A stretch of 64,000 bases of DNA, taken from the NCBI GenBank assembly GCA_024687745.1, contig JAILEM010000136.1, positions 1 through 64,000 of the forward strand, read 5' to 3'. This stretch comes from Lachnospiraceae bacterium. Lineage in GTDB: Bacteria > Bacillota > Clostridia > Lachnospirales > Lachnospiraceae. The position numbers and the translations under genes are program-made. Numbering within the stretch: the stretch's first letter is position 1; each line of letters begins with the position of its first letter. This document shows positions 35,197 through 43,808 of the stretch, piece after piece. Below the pieces are notes generated by a model, which was not told the origin of the DNA, ran no database searches, and was given only the letters and a program-made list of their open reading frames with translations.

Positions 35197-35982
35197 ATGA
35201 GAGAGCACAGGATAAAAGCTCTTAATTTCATAAGTGTATTATCCGTTAAGACCTACGTCTGGTGTCTGTGTGTTACAGTCATGACAGTTTTTCTGTGTAT
35301 CAGCTTTTTTACGACAGATTCTTATGACGGGGATCTTTCTGTCCGTGGGCAGGCTGTGAAGCCGACGGAAAGAGCGACCTATAACGATCAGACATATGTT
35401 ATAGAGACGTTGTCTGAATTGGACAGCTCAATGGGAATGAACGGACTGACTGCCGGAATAAACAATATCCAGATCATTGATACCCTGACTGTAAAGACGC
35501 TTAGCAATAAGAAGGACGGTAAGGATATTGACAGACTGGATAACCCGTATCGTATACTTACGGCAGAGCAGATGGAGTCATTGAGTAACGGCTGCCTTCC
35601 CGGTAATGAGACCATCAGATCCAAAAAGAGGATATCTGTCGAGGATTATCTTTCTTTATGTAAGCTTGTTGAAGCGGAAGCCGCTACAGAAGACAGAGAA
35701 GGAAAGCGTCTTGTAGCCAATGTTATAATAAACAGGGTTTCAAGCAAACGTTTTCCGGATACCATTTATGATGCTATCTTTGAAACCGGTCAGTTTGAAC
35801 CGGTGAGCAGGGGAGGCTATAATAAGGCAATACCCACAGATGATACAAAGGTAGCGGTGATCGGAGCGCTGAACGGTATGGATGATTCCTCCGGTGCACT
35901 TTATTTCCAAAAGAGCAGGGCAAAGATATGGGGCGATAAGGTTTATCTTTTCCGGTACGGAGCACATTCATTCTACCGATAG
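35197..35982 (+). CDS. SleB-like cell-wall hydrolase
   Basis: This is a peptidoglycan hydrolase of the Hydrolase_2 (SleB/CwlJ) family. An N-terminal membrane or signal segment (about residues 16-36) is followed by a linker and the catalytic domain from about residue 150 (LCKLVEAEAATEDREGKRLVANVIINRV, shown here only as a family landmark: the EAxAE and GKxxVANVIxNR elements). The catalytic glutamate is in the VEAEAA segment. The C-terminal FRYGAHSFYR ending is typical. Family members act in spore cortex lysis, but non-sporulating Lachnospiraceae also have them. It has its own promoter. Confidence 0.85.
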   Translation: MREHRIKALNFISVLSVKTYVWCLCVTVMTVFLCISFFTTDSYDGDLSVRGQAVKPTERATYNDQTYVIETLSELDSSMGMNGLTAGINNIQIIDTLTVKTLSNKKDGKDIDRLDNPYRILTAEQMESLSNGCLPGNETIRSKKRISVEDYLSLCKLVEAEAATEDREGKRLVANVIINRVSSKRFPDTIYDAIFETGQFEPVSRGGYNKAIPTDDTKVAVIGALNGMDDSSGALYFQKSRAKIWGDKVYLFRYGAHSFYR

Positions 35983-36024
35983 CCGGGAAAGGCTATAACA
36001 GAAATCAAAATTTAAGGTATGATA

Positions 36025-36056
36025 AAGCGGGATCTTTTAATGGATCCCGCTTAATT
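36025..36056 (+). terminator. Terminator after the SleB-like gene
   Basis: AAGCGGGATC (36025-36034) pairs with GATCCCGCTT (36043-36052) and is followed by AATTT. The hairpin overlaps the final codons of the convergent gene. Confidence 0.65.
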
Positions 36057-36828
36057 TATATATTTTATCCGATATCGTAAGGCCTGTATATATCCGCGCA
36101 TAATCTGAGGGGGAGAGGTCATCTATGTAATTAAGCTCATATTTTTTCCCGAATCCCTTAGACATAAGAATATCGGCGGCTTTGTTATAGGCTATGGCGG
36201 CCTCTGTGCAGCTTTCGTACTCGCCTATAAGGTAATTTCCGTTTATCAGAATCTTAGCCTTATAAGTGATACGGTTGTTCTTTTTCTGCCTTATCACACC
36301 GTTATAGCTGTTGATGATCTCTATGTTTTCATATCTGTAATCATATTCATCGCCGTTAATGAAAACATAATCCCTTCCCGCGACGGCATGACTTTTTATC
36401 CCGTAACGGTGGCGCAGATTAAGCTGCATACCGTAATCGGCCACAAAAAAATGCCCCTTTCTTCTCTGGATGCGGTGACTTGAATAAAAGAAAATATCCT
36501 CTATATCAAATTTAAATACAGTGTCGCTGTCAAGATAGTATTCGATATAGGTATTCTGCAGATAAACGGGATTTTTAATGTAAACATCATTGTCCCTGAA
36601 ATTTATGAGAGTTATATATTTATCATGACTTAAGAGCATTAAGGGATCATAATCCGTGATACCATAAGCCCCTTTAAGGATGTCAAGAGCATTATAATAA
36701 GCTTTTGTGGCGGATTCCCCGTTATCAAAGCTCCCTAAGCTTATGTGCTTGTTTTTGTATGTGACGGAGCTTCTGAAATACAAAGTGCCGTCTTTTTTAT
36801 GTGCGGGATATACGCCCTTAAGACCCAT
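36037..36828 (-). CDS. AP2-like / pseudo-HNH DNA-binding protein
   Basis: This 263-residue protein matches no named gene I know. An AP2-like segment is readable near the N-terminus (about 16-52: FRSSVTYKNKHISLGSF and an Ala-rich helix). A second lies near the C-terminus (about 193-228: YKAKILINGNYLIGEYES, then AAIAYNKAADIL). Between them, DYVFINGDEYDYRYENIEI aligns with the HNH motif VDHINGNxxDNRxxNLR of phage-type endonucleases, but the catalytic histidine is replaced by phenylalanine. It may be a former homing-endonuclease relative kept as a DNA-binding protein. The frame starts at TTG 36843, but AAAGGTGATG precedes ATG 36828. Confidence 0.6.
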   Translation of the reverse strand: MGLKGVYPAHKKDGTLYFRSSVTYKNKHISLGSFDNGESATKAYYNALDILKGAYGITDYDPLMLLSHDKYITLINFRDNDVYIKNPVYLQNTYIEYYLDSDTVFKFDIEDIFFYSSHRIQRRKGHFFVADYGMQLNLRHRYGIKSHAVAGRDYVFINGDEYDYRYENIEIINSYNGVIRQKKNNRITYKAKILINGNYLIGEYESCTEAAIAYNKAADILMSKGFGKKYELNYIDDLSPSDYARIYTGLTISDKIYKLSGIH

Positions 36829-36859
36829 GACATCACCTTTCAAACCCTGTTTTAAACAA

Positions 36860-36888
36860 TTGACTGGGATTTATATATAATGTATCAT
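36860..36888 (+). promoter_or_regulatory. Promoter of the WYL regulator
   Basis: TTGACT (36860-36865), 17 bases, TATCAT (36883-36888). A perfect TATAAT at 36888-36893 overlaps but gives too long a spacer. Confidence 0.6.
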
Positions 36889-36933
36889 ATAATGTACACA
36901 TAATAAACTCTTTCCAAGAATAAGGAGGGTAAA

Positions 36934-37914
36934 ATGGCAAAATCAGCGAGACAAAAGCTTAAACTGTTGTACTTAAGGGATATTCTTTTGAGAGAATCGG
37001 ACGAGAACCATCCGCTTAATGCTCCCGCCCTTATAAAAAGACTTAAAGATCATGATATAGAGGCAGAGAGAAAAAGCATCTACAATGATATAGAAAACCT
37101 TGCCGATTACGGAATGGATCTTTTAAAGCTTGACGGAAGGGACGGAGGCTATTTTGTCGGATCCTCCGATTTCGAACTGGCCGAGTTAAAGCTTCTTGTA
37201 GATGCCGTACAATCCTGCAGATTCATCACATCGAGGAAATCGGACCAGCTAATAAAAAAGATCTCTTCCCTCACAAATATATATGATGAAGAAAAGCTCA
37301 AAAGACAGGTGTATTCCGTAAACAGGATAAAAACCCAGAACGAATCCGTATTTTATGCCATAGATGACATAAATGCCGCGATCCTTGAAAATAAGAATAT
37401 CAACTTTCTGTATATGAAATGGAATTCCGATAAGAAGCTGGTACCAAGACGTGACGGGGTAAAATACCATGTGACTCCCATAGCCCTTATCTGGGACGAC
37501 GAATATTATTATCTTCTGGCACTTGATCTTTCCGATAATAAAAGAAAGCATTTCAGGGTGGATAAGATCAAGACCGTTGAAAAGCTTGAGGAAAGATCGG
37601 AAAGGCTAAAGGAGAAGATAGATATAGCCGGATATTCAAAAAAGGTATTCGGAATGTACGGCGGAAAAACAGAGTCGGTTTCGGTGAGATGTCCGGAGGA
37701 TAAGGTTGGTATATTTATAGACAGGCTCGGAAGCGATATATCGATATTCAAGGAGGATAACGGGAAGGTAAGGATACATACCGAGGTCCAGGTCTCAGAT
37801 GCCTTTTTCGGATGGATAGCCTCACTTGGGCCGGATATAGTTATTACGGGTTCCGAGGATGTCAGGAAGGGATACATAAGCTTTATCAAAGACCAGCTGA
37901 ACAATTATATGTAA
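36934..37914 (+). CDS. WYL-domain helix-turn-helix regulator
   Basis: This is a transcription factor of the DeoR/WYL class, 326 residues. The N-terminal winged helix (about residues 1-75; HPLNAPALIKRL and ERKSIYNDIENL) is followed by the WYL domain with LIWDDEYYYLLALD and HFRVDKI, and a C-terminal WCX-like extension. WYL proteins sense nucleic acid fragments or nucleotides in several systems; the ligand here is unknown. AAGGAGGG precedes the ATG. The SGNH lipoprotein gene follows 30 bases later on the same strand. Confidence 0.88.
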   Translation: MAKSARQKLKLLYLRDILLRESDENHPLNAPALIKRLKDHDIEAERKSIYNDIENLADYGMDLLKLDGRDGGYFVGSSDFELAELKLLVDAVQSCRFITSRKSDQLIKKISSLTNIYDEEKLKRQVYSVNRIKTQNESVFYAIDDINAAILENKNINFLYMKWNSDKKLVPRRDGVKYHVTPIALIWDDEYYYLLALDLSDNKRKHFRVDKIKTVEKLEERSERLKEKIDIAGYSKKVFGMYGGKTESVSVRCPEDKVGIFIDRLGSDISIFKEDNGKVRIHTEVQVSDAFFGWIASLGPDIVITGSEDVRKGYISFIKDQLNNYM

Positions 37915-37944
37915 GGTCAGAAGTTATAAAAACGGAGGTTTGGA

Positions 37945-38883
37945 ATGAAGAAAAATGTAAGAACGATCGTTGCTTTATTAATCATGATATCTGTTTTTGC
38001 TCTCTTTGGGTGCAGTGCAGAGACAGAGCCTGTAAAGGAGGAAGCTAAGGCAGTAGAAGAGACGGCGGAAAGCTCTTCTGAAGATGTAAAGCAGGATACC
38101 GTTTCCGGGACAGAAGAAGCAGAAAGCTCAGAGGAGGTATCGGAAGAACCTGAGGTAACGGTAGAAGCAGAAGAGGCAGAAGAGGAAACGGAAGACACCA
38201 CCGGAGATCTTAAAGAGAACGCAGCTGATAAGGGAGAAACAGATGAGGCTGTGACAGAGGATGAAGGAAATACAAAGGATAATGATCAGTCCGGAGCGGG
38301 TTTAAAGGGCAGTACTCCTACGATAGTATGGCTTGGCGACTCACTGACACAGGGATCACTTGGGGATATGGATGACAATCTTCCAAACGCTCCTTATGAG
38401 AAGCTTAAGCAGCTCAGCGGTGCAAATGTTGAAGGCTATGGTTATTATGCATTTAAGACCGAAGAGATATTGTGGTCCTATACTGCGGAAAATGTGGCAA
38501 ATCAGGTGCCCGATCCCGAAAAGATATATGTGTTCTGGGTGGGATCCAATGATTTCGTTCATGTCGGTTCTTCGACCAATACAGATGTAGACTTTGTCGC
38601 AGACCAGATAGATAAATTTGTTACAAATAATGCGCTTGATAAATATATCGTGCTTGGAACTACCTCAAGGTGGGAATTAAGGGAAAATGAAGAGCATCCC
38701 AGACAGAGCGATATCATAAACCGGCTTATGAGCGAAAGGTATGGAGATCGTTTCCTTAATGTAGATACAATCCTTAATGATGATACAAGTTATGTATTTG
38801 ATTCGATACATCTGACACAGGAAGCTTATGACGGTGTGGCAGCCCTTGTATATGAAAAGCTAAAAAGCATGGGTTACCTTTAA
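37945..38883 (+). CDS. SGNH/GDSL hydrolase lipoprotein
   Basis: This is a surface lipoprotein esterase of 312 residues. The signal peptide ends LFGC, with the lipidated Cys23. An acidic Glu/Ser/Asp-rich spacer (about residues 25-118) separates it from the SGNH domain. The domain has the nucleophile Ser133 in WLGDSLTQG, the GSND block, and the Asp286/His289 pair in DSIHLT. SGNH enzymes deacylate carbohydrate or lipid esters, and the outside location suggests cell-wall or polysaccharide esters. AACGGAGG lies upstream of the ATG. Confidence 0.88.
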   Translation: MKKNVRTIVALLIMISVFALFGCSAETEPVKEEAKAVEETAESSSEDVKQDTVSGTEEAESSEEVSEEPEVTVEAEEAEEETEDTTGDLKENAADKGETDEAVTEDEGNTKDNDQSGAGLKGSTPTIVWLGDSLTQGSLGDMDDNLPNAPYEKLKQLSGANVEGYGYYAFKTEEILWSYTAENVANQVPDPEKIYVFWVGSNDFVHVGSSTNTDVDFVADQIDKFVTNNALDKYIVLGTTSRWELRENEEHPRQSDIINRLMSERYGDRFLNVDTILNDDTSYVFDSIHLTQEAYDGVAALVYEKLKSMGYL

Positions 38884-38897
38884 GCCCTTTTGTCAGC

Positions 38898-38929
38898 TTG
38901 ACAATCAGAGCACAGTAGACTATTATAAT
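38898..38929 (+). promoter_or_regulatory. Promoter of nrdD-nrdG-dut
   Basis: TTGACA (38898-38903), 17 bases, TATTAT (38921-38926); an overlapping TATAAT is at 38924-38929. The transcript starts about 38933-38936. Confidence 0.75.
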
Positions 38930-38996
38930 ACCACAAGATATTGACGACGGTCTCCCAAACGCCACTAGATATGTCCGCGTTTGGGGGATTTGTGGT
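38930..38996 (+). ncRNA. Strong leader hairpin upstream of nrdD
   Basis: A 12-pair helix (38951-38962 with 38977-38988, core CCCAAACGC/GCGTTTGGG) carries a 14-base loop. A basal helix ACCACAA/TTGTGGT (38930-38936 with 38990-38996) encloses it, with a 14-base bulge on the 5' side only. There is no T tract. It may be an RNA element or a consequence of the operator layout. Confidence 0.5.
38931..38977. promoter_or_regulatory. Tandem NrdR-box-like repeats
   Basis: CCACAAGATATTG (from 38931) and CCACTAGATATGT (from 38962) share CCAC-W-AGATAT and are 31 bp apart. Two boxes on the same helix face is the arrangement of NrdR, the repressor of ribonucleotide reductase genes. Against the consensus acaCwAtATaTwGtgt the first scores 11/16 and the second 9/16 by eye. 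They lie just after the -10 element of nrdD. Confidence 0.6.
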
Positions 38997-39043
38997 CTAT
39001 AAACTACTGTATATAACATGATTTAAAAGGATGGACCGGCATT

Positions 39044-41230
39044 ATGGGAAAAGAAAAAGAAAAAAAACAGGAAGAGATCAATTATGCTGAGCTTTATAAA
39101 CCCAACAGGGAAATAAGGATGATCAAAAAAGACGGCACCAGAGAGAAGTTCAATGTTCAGAAGGTCATCGATGCCGTCGGAAAATCAGCATACAGGGCAC
39201 TGACAAAGTTTACCGAAGAGGAGAAGGCTTTTATCTGCCAGAAGGTTGTGGATAAGGTAAATGAGATAGAAGGCGATGAAGTGCCTATTCCCGTTATGCA
39301 TAATATAGTAGAGAGCGCATTGGAGGAAGTAAAGCCCATAGTTGCAAAATCCTACAGGGATTACAGGAATTATAAGCAGGACTTTGTCCGTATGCTTGAT
39401 GATGTTTATAAAAAAAGCCAGTCCATCATGTATATAGGCGATAAGGAGAATGCAAATACAGATTCTGCTCTTGTATCAACCAAACGAAGCCTTATCTTTA
39501 ACCAGCTCAACAAGGAGCTGTATCAGAAATTCTTCATGACCACGGAAGAGATACAGGCCTGCAGGGACGGATATATATATGTGCATGATATGTCAGCAAG
39601 AAGAGATACGATGAACTGCTGCCTTTTTGATGTCAATGAAGTCTTAACAGGCGGATTTGAAATGGGAAATATATGGTATAACGAGCCAAAGACCTTAGAT
39701 GTGTGCTTCGATGTGATAGGTGATATAGTACTATCGGCCGCATCCCAGCAATATGGCGGATTTACTGTTCCAAGCGTTGATCTTATCCTTGAAAAATATG
39801 CCGAGCTCTCATATCAGAAGTATATAAAGAAGTATATGGATCTTGGTATAGACAGGGAAAAGGCCGAAGAGGTGGCTTATAACGATGTTGAAAGAGATTA
39901 TGAGCAGGGCTTTCAGGGCTGGGAATATAAGTTCAATACCGTGGCTTCCTCGAGAGGAGATTATCCCTTCATCACAGTTACCGCAGGAACAGGTACGGGG
40001 AGGTTTGCAAAGCTTGCAACGATCAAGATGTTGGAGGTCCGCAGAAAGGGTCAGGGAAAGAAGGATTGTAAGAAGCCGGTTCTTTTCCCCAAAATAGTAT
40101 TTCTGTATGATGAAAATCTTCACGGACCGGGCAAAGAGCTTGAGGATGTCTTTGAAGCGGGAATAGAGTGTTCGGCCAAAACAATGTATCCTGACTGGCT
40201 ATCCCTCACAGGTAAGGGATATATAGCTTCCATGTATAAAAGATACGGAAAGATAATATCTCCCATGGGCTGCAGGGCATTTCTGTCCCCCTGGTATGAA
40301 AGGGGAGGAATGTATCCCCAAGATGACGATGATGTGCCTGTTTTTGTGGGGAGGTTCAATATCGGTGCAGTATCCTTACATCTGCCCATGATCCTTGCAA
40401 AATCAAGACAGGAATCCAGGGATTTTTATGAGGTCCTTGATTATTATCTTGAGCTTATAAGGGGACTTCACAAGAGGACCTATGCATATCTGGGTGAGAT
40501 GAGAGCCTCCACCAATCCGCTCGCATACTGCGAGGGCGGCTTCTATCAGGGCCATTTAAAGCTTACCGACAAGATAAAGCCCTTACTTAAATATGCCACA
40601 GCATCCTTTGGGATAACGGCATTTAATGAGTTACAGGAGCTTTATAACGGGAAGAGCCTTGTGGAGGACGGAGAGTTTGCCATTGAGGTGCTTGAGTATA
40701 TCAACAAAAAGATAGAGCAGTTCAAGGAGGAGGATCATAATCTTTATGCCATATACGGGACTCCCGCAGAAAGTCTGTGCGGACTCCAGGTACAGCAGTT
40801 CCGTAAGAAATACGGAATAATCGAGAATGTTTCGGACAGGGAGTATGTATCCAATTCCTTCCACTGTCATGTTACGGAGGATATCACCCCCATACAGAAG
40901 CAGAACAAGGAATACAGGTTCTGGGAGCTTTCAAACGGAGGAAAGATACAGTATGTCAAGTATCCGATAGATTATAATATCGATGCCATAAAGACACTTG
41001 TCAGAAGAGCCATGGATATGGGACTTTATGAGGGAGTCAATCTTTCTCTGGCATATTGTGATGACTGTGGACACCAGGAGCTTGAGATGGATGTATGTCC
41101 CGTATGCGGAAGCAGAAATCTCACAAAGATAGAGAGGATGAACGGATATCTTTCTTATTCTCGTGTGCACGGTGATACAAGGCTTAATGAGGCCAAGATG
41201 GCTGAGATCGCCGAGAGAAAAAGCATGTGA
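39044..41230 (+). CDS. nrdD: Anaerobic ribonucleoside-triphosphate reductase (class III)
   Basis: NrdD reduces ribonucleoside triphosphates to deoxynucleotides without oxygen, using a glycyl radical. An N-terminal ATP-cone (about residues 19-110) provides allosteric control. The active-site cysteine is Cys410 in MGCRAF, and the glycyl-radical glycine is Gly701 in MNGYL. A zinc site, CDDCG then CPVCG, lies just before it. The 728-residue length is normal. The activase gene nrdG follows 43 bases later. Regulation by NrdR is suggested by tandem boxes at the promoter. Confidence 0.97.
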   Translation: MGKEKEKKQEEINYAELYKPNREIRMIKKDGTREKFNVQKVIDAVGKSAYRALTKFTEEEKAFICQKVVDKVNEIEGDEVPIPVMHNIVESALEEVKPIVAKSYRDYRNYKQDFVRMLDDVYKKSQSIMYIGDKENANTDSALVSTKRSLIFNQLNKELYQKFFMTTEEIQACRDGYIYVHDMSARRDTMNCCLFDVNEVLTGGFEMGNIWYNEPKTLDVCFDVIGDIVLSAASQQYGGFTVPSVDLILEKYAELSYQKYIKKYMDLGIDREKAEEVAYNDVERDYEQGFQGWEYKFNTVASSRGDYPFITVTAGTGTGRFAKLATIKMLEVRRKGQGKKDCKKPVLFPKIVFLYDENLHGPGKELEDVFEAGIECSAKTMYPDWLSLTGKGYIASMYKRYGKIISPMGCRAFLSPWYERGGMYPQDDDDVPVFVGRFNIGAVSLHLPMILAKSRQESRDFYEVLDYYLELIRGLHKRTYAYLGEMRASTNPLAYCEGGFYQGHLKLTDKIKPLLKYATASFGITAFNELQELYNGKSLVEDGEFAIEVLEYINKKIEQFKEEDHNLYAIYGTPAESLCGLQVQQFRKKYGIIENVSDREYVSNSFHCHVTEDITPIQKQNKEYRFWELSNGGKIQYVKYPIDYNIDAIKTLVRRAMDMGLYEGVNLSLAYCDDCGHQELEMDVCPVCGSRNLTKIERMNGYLSYSRVHGDTRLNEAKMAEIAERKSM

Positions 41231-41273
41231 TCCGGTCAGATCATTATAAGATATATTTGGAGAAAAATTTAAA

Positions 41274-41795
41274 ATGAGATATCATAATATAACAAAGGAT
41301 GATATGCTGAACGGAGACGGACTAAGGGTCGTCTTGTGGGTATCAGGCTGTAATCATTGCTGTGAGGGATGTCAGAACCCGGTGACATGGGATCCAAACG
41401 GCGGACTTCTATTTGATGAAGCAGCAAAGCAGGAGATATTTGAAGAACTTGAGCATGATTATATTTCGGGGATAACCTTCAGCGGCGGGGATCCGATGCA
41501 TTCCGCAAACAGGATGGATGTTAAGGAGCTCATGAAGGAGATAAAGGAGAAGTATCCCGATAAGACTATATGGATGTATACCGGAGCTCTCTGGGAGGAA
41601 GTAAAGGATTCGCCCATAATGCCCATGGTAGATGTTTTGGTGGACGGAGAGTTTGAGATAGATAAGCTTGATCCCAAGCTTTTATGGAAGGGGTCTAAGA
41701 ACCAGAGAGTCATCGATGTAAAGAAAACTCTCGCAGGGGATGATCCGGGGATTCCTGTTTTATACTGCGGAGATTATGAACGTTTGGTACATTGA
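41274..41795 (+). CDS. nrdG: Anaerobic ribonucleotide reductase activase
   Basis: NrdG is a radical-SAM enzyme that installs the glycyl radical on NrdD. The cluster motif CNHCCEGC (C-x3-C-x2-C, residues 26, 30 and 33) and the FSGGDP motif that contacts SAM are present in 173 residues. It is co-transcribed with nrdD. Confidence 0.96.
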   Translation: MRYHNITKDDMLNGDGLRVVLWVSGCNHCCEGCQNPVTWDPNGGLLFDEAAKQEIFEELEHDYISGITFSGGDPMHSANRMDVKELMKEIKEKYPDKTIWMYTGALWEEVKDSPIMPMVDVLVDGEFEIDKLDPKLLWKGSKNQRVIDVKKTLAGDDPGIPVLYCGDYERLVH

Positions 41796-41849
41796 GGTAA
41801 GTATGACAGCCCGATACACGGACAGTGAGTTTTGGAATCAGGAGGAGAG

Positions 41850-42359
41850 ATGCAGAAGATAGCCAGATTTTATAAGGTTTCGTATTCACAGTTTGAGAGA
41901 GACTGGATGGACAGCTTTGGTTCGGAGCCTGATGAGATAAGAAAGATATATGAGGAGATAAAGCTTCCCAAAAGAGCGACAAGGGGATCGGCAGGTTATG
42001 ATTTCTTCAGCCCCATAAATATTGAGCTCGGACCGGGTGAAACCGTTAAGATACCCACAGGTGTCCGGGTTTCCATAGAGGAAGGCTGGGTCCTTAATCT
42101 GTATCCAAGGAGCGGACTTGGGTTTAAATACAGGCTTCAGCTCAATAATACGGTCGGTATAATCGACAGCGATTATTATTATTCCGACAATGAAGGCCAT
42201 ATTTTTTCAAAGATCACAAATGATTCGAATGAAGGACGGACGATAAGGATCTGTTCGGGAGACGGATTTATGCAGGGTATTTTCACGGAATACGGCATAA
42301 CCTATGATGATGATGTTACAGAAGTAAGAAACGGTGGCTTTGGAAGCACCTCAAAATAA
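41850..42359 (+). CDS. dut: dUTPase-family nucleotidohydrolase
   Basis: This is a trimeric dUTP diphosphatase-like protein that makes dUMP and keeps uracil out of DNA. The five motifs can be followed: GSAGYDFF, PRSGLG, NTVGIIDSDYY, the DGFMQGIF strand, and the C-terminal GGFGSTS. The length is 169 residues, with about 45 residues of unusual N-terminal extension. The frame is open from TTG 41832, but GGAGG (41841-41845) fits ATG 41850. Its place after nrdDG matches a role in deoxynucleotide supply. A dCTP deaminase/dUTPase hybrid is a less likely alternative. Confidence 0.85.
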   Translation: MQKIARFYKVSYSQFERDWMDSFGSEPDEIRKIYEEIKLPKRATRGSAGYDFFSPINIELGPGETVKIPTGVRVSIEEGWVLNLYPRSGLGFKYRLQLNNTVGIIDSDYYYSDNEGHIFSKITNDSNEGRTIRICSGDGFMQGIFTEYGITYDDDVTEVRNGGFGSTSK

Positions 42360-42379
42360 TAAAAACCGATTATCGGCGG

Positions 42380-42405
42380 ATACCTCGCAGCATACTGCGG
42401 GGTAT
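42380..42405 (+). terminator. Stem-loop after dut
   Basis: ATACCTCGCAG (42380-42390) pairs with CTGCGGGGTAT (42395-42405) around loop CATA, then TTTACAT. A smaller CCGAT/ATCGG palindrome (42366-42376) precedes it. Because the T run is short, it may be an attenuator. Confidence 0.55.
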
Positions 42406-42434
42406 TTACATATACGCAGGAGAAGGGAGCCCTG

Positions 42435-43808
42435 ATGAGAAAACACCTTATCAGTAAGGTTAGAGAGGGAAGCATAGCAAAGGAATTTGATATAGTTCCC
42501 GGCGATAAGCTGACGGCCATAAACGGTAAGGAGATACTTGACTATTTCGATTACGAGTATTATATTACCGAAGATTATCTTGAAATGTATATAGAAAAGG
42601 AAAACGGTGAGGAGCTCATACTTGAGATCGATAAGGATCCCGAGGAGGAGATAGGGCTTGAATTTAAGACCGGAATGATGGATAATTACCGCTCCTGCTG
42701 TAACAAATGTATATTCTGCTTTATTGACCAGATGCCAAAGGGTATGCGGGAGAGTCTTTATTTTAAGGATGACGACTCAAGACTTTCATTTCTTCACGGA
42801 AATTATATAACATTAACCAACATGTCAGATACCGATATCGAGAGGATAATAAAGTACCACATGTCTCCGATATACATATCATTCCAGACTACAAACCCTG
42901 AATTAAGATGCATGATGCTCGGAAATAAAAATGCGGGAAAGGCTCTTGAAAAGGTGGACAGACTCTTCAGGGCCGGCATTGAGATGAACGGACAGATCGT
43001 TCTCTGCAAGGGTATAAACGACGCAGAAGAACTTGAAAGATCGATCAGCGATCTCTCTGAATATGCGCCCTTATTAAGGAGTGTTTCGGTCGTTCCGGTG
43101 GGACTTACCAAATTCAGGGAGGGGCTGTATCCTCTTGAACCCTTTGAAAAAGAAGATGCAAAAAAGACCATAGATCTTATCGAAGGATGGCAGAATAAGA
43201 TGTATAAGAAATATGGCTATCATTTTGTCCATGCCTCGGATGAGTTTTATCTTCTTGCAGAGAGGGAGCTGCCGGAGGAGGAAAGATATGACGGATATCT
43301 CCAGTATGAGAACGGTGTGGGAATGCTGAGGTCACAGACGGAGGATTTTGGGGAAGCGGTCGGAATACTTTCGGAAAGAGCAAAAACCGATGAAGGACTT
43401 AAGAGAAAAGAAAGGGAAGTATCCATTGCAACAGGGCTTCTTGCCTTTGAAACGATAAGAAGCATGGCATTAAGGATAAATGAGATACTGCCCGGCATCA
43501 GGATAAATGTATATCCCATAAAAAATGAATTCTTCGGGGAGAGGATCACGGTTACGGGCTTACTTACAGGGCAGGATATAATAAGGCAGCTCAAAGGAAA
43601 AAGACTCGGCGAGATCCTCTTACTCTCCGAATGCCTTGCAAGGGAAGAAGAGCCTGTTCTCCTTGACGATATAACCCTTGAAGACTTGGAAAAATCTTTA
43701 CAAGTAAGGGTGGATATTGTAAAATCAAACGGTATGGATTTGATTGAAAAAACAGTGGGAGAAGTGATAAATGAGCAGACCGATCGTAGCAATAGTTGGA
43801 AGACCTAA
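42435..43808 (+). CDS. DUF512 radical-SAM-like protein with PDZ domain
   Basis: This is a 457-residue protein of the DUF512 family. An N-terminal PDZ-like domain (about residues 1-60, PGDKLTAINGKEILD) is followed by a radical-SAM-type cysteine cluster (CCNKCIFCFIDQMPKGMRESL is the landmark, with Cys spacing C-x2-C-x2-C) and the DUF512 domain. The function is unknown. In Clostridia it is almost always next to der, as here, where it overlaps der by 38 bases, suggesting a link to ribosome assembly. GGGAGCC precedes the ATG. Confidence 0.88.
   Translation: MRKHLISKVREGSIAKEFDIVPGDKLTAINGKEILDYFDYEYYITEDYLEMYIEKENGEELILEIDKDPEEEIGLEFKTGMMDNYRSCCNKCIFCFIDQMPKGMRESLYFKDDDSRLSFLHGNYITLTNMSDTDIERIIKYHMSPIYISFQTTNPELRCMMLGNKNAGKALEKVDRLFRAGIEMNGQIVLCKGINDAEELERSISDLSEYAPLLRSVSVVPVGLTKFREGLYPLEPFEKEDAKKTIDLIEGWQNKMYKKYGYHFVHASDEFYLLAERELPEEERYDGYLQYENGVGMLRSQTEDFGEAVGILSERAKTDEGLKRKEREVSIATGLLAFETIRSMALRINEILPGIRINVYPIKNEFFGERITVTGLLTGQDIIRQLKGKRLGEILLLSECLAREEEPVLLDDITLEDLEKSLQVRVDIVKSNGMDLIEKTVGEVINEQTDRSNSWKT

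Noticed and set aside
38884..39043. Known riboswitch upstream of nrdD
   Set aside because: The fold has no conserved core that I can match to a cobalamin, purine, THF or 2'-dG riboswitch, so it is reported only as an unassigned hairpin with NrdR-like repeats.
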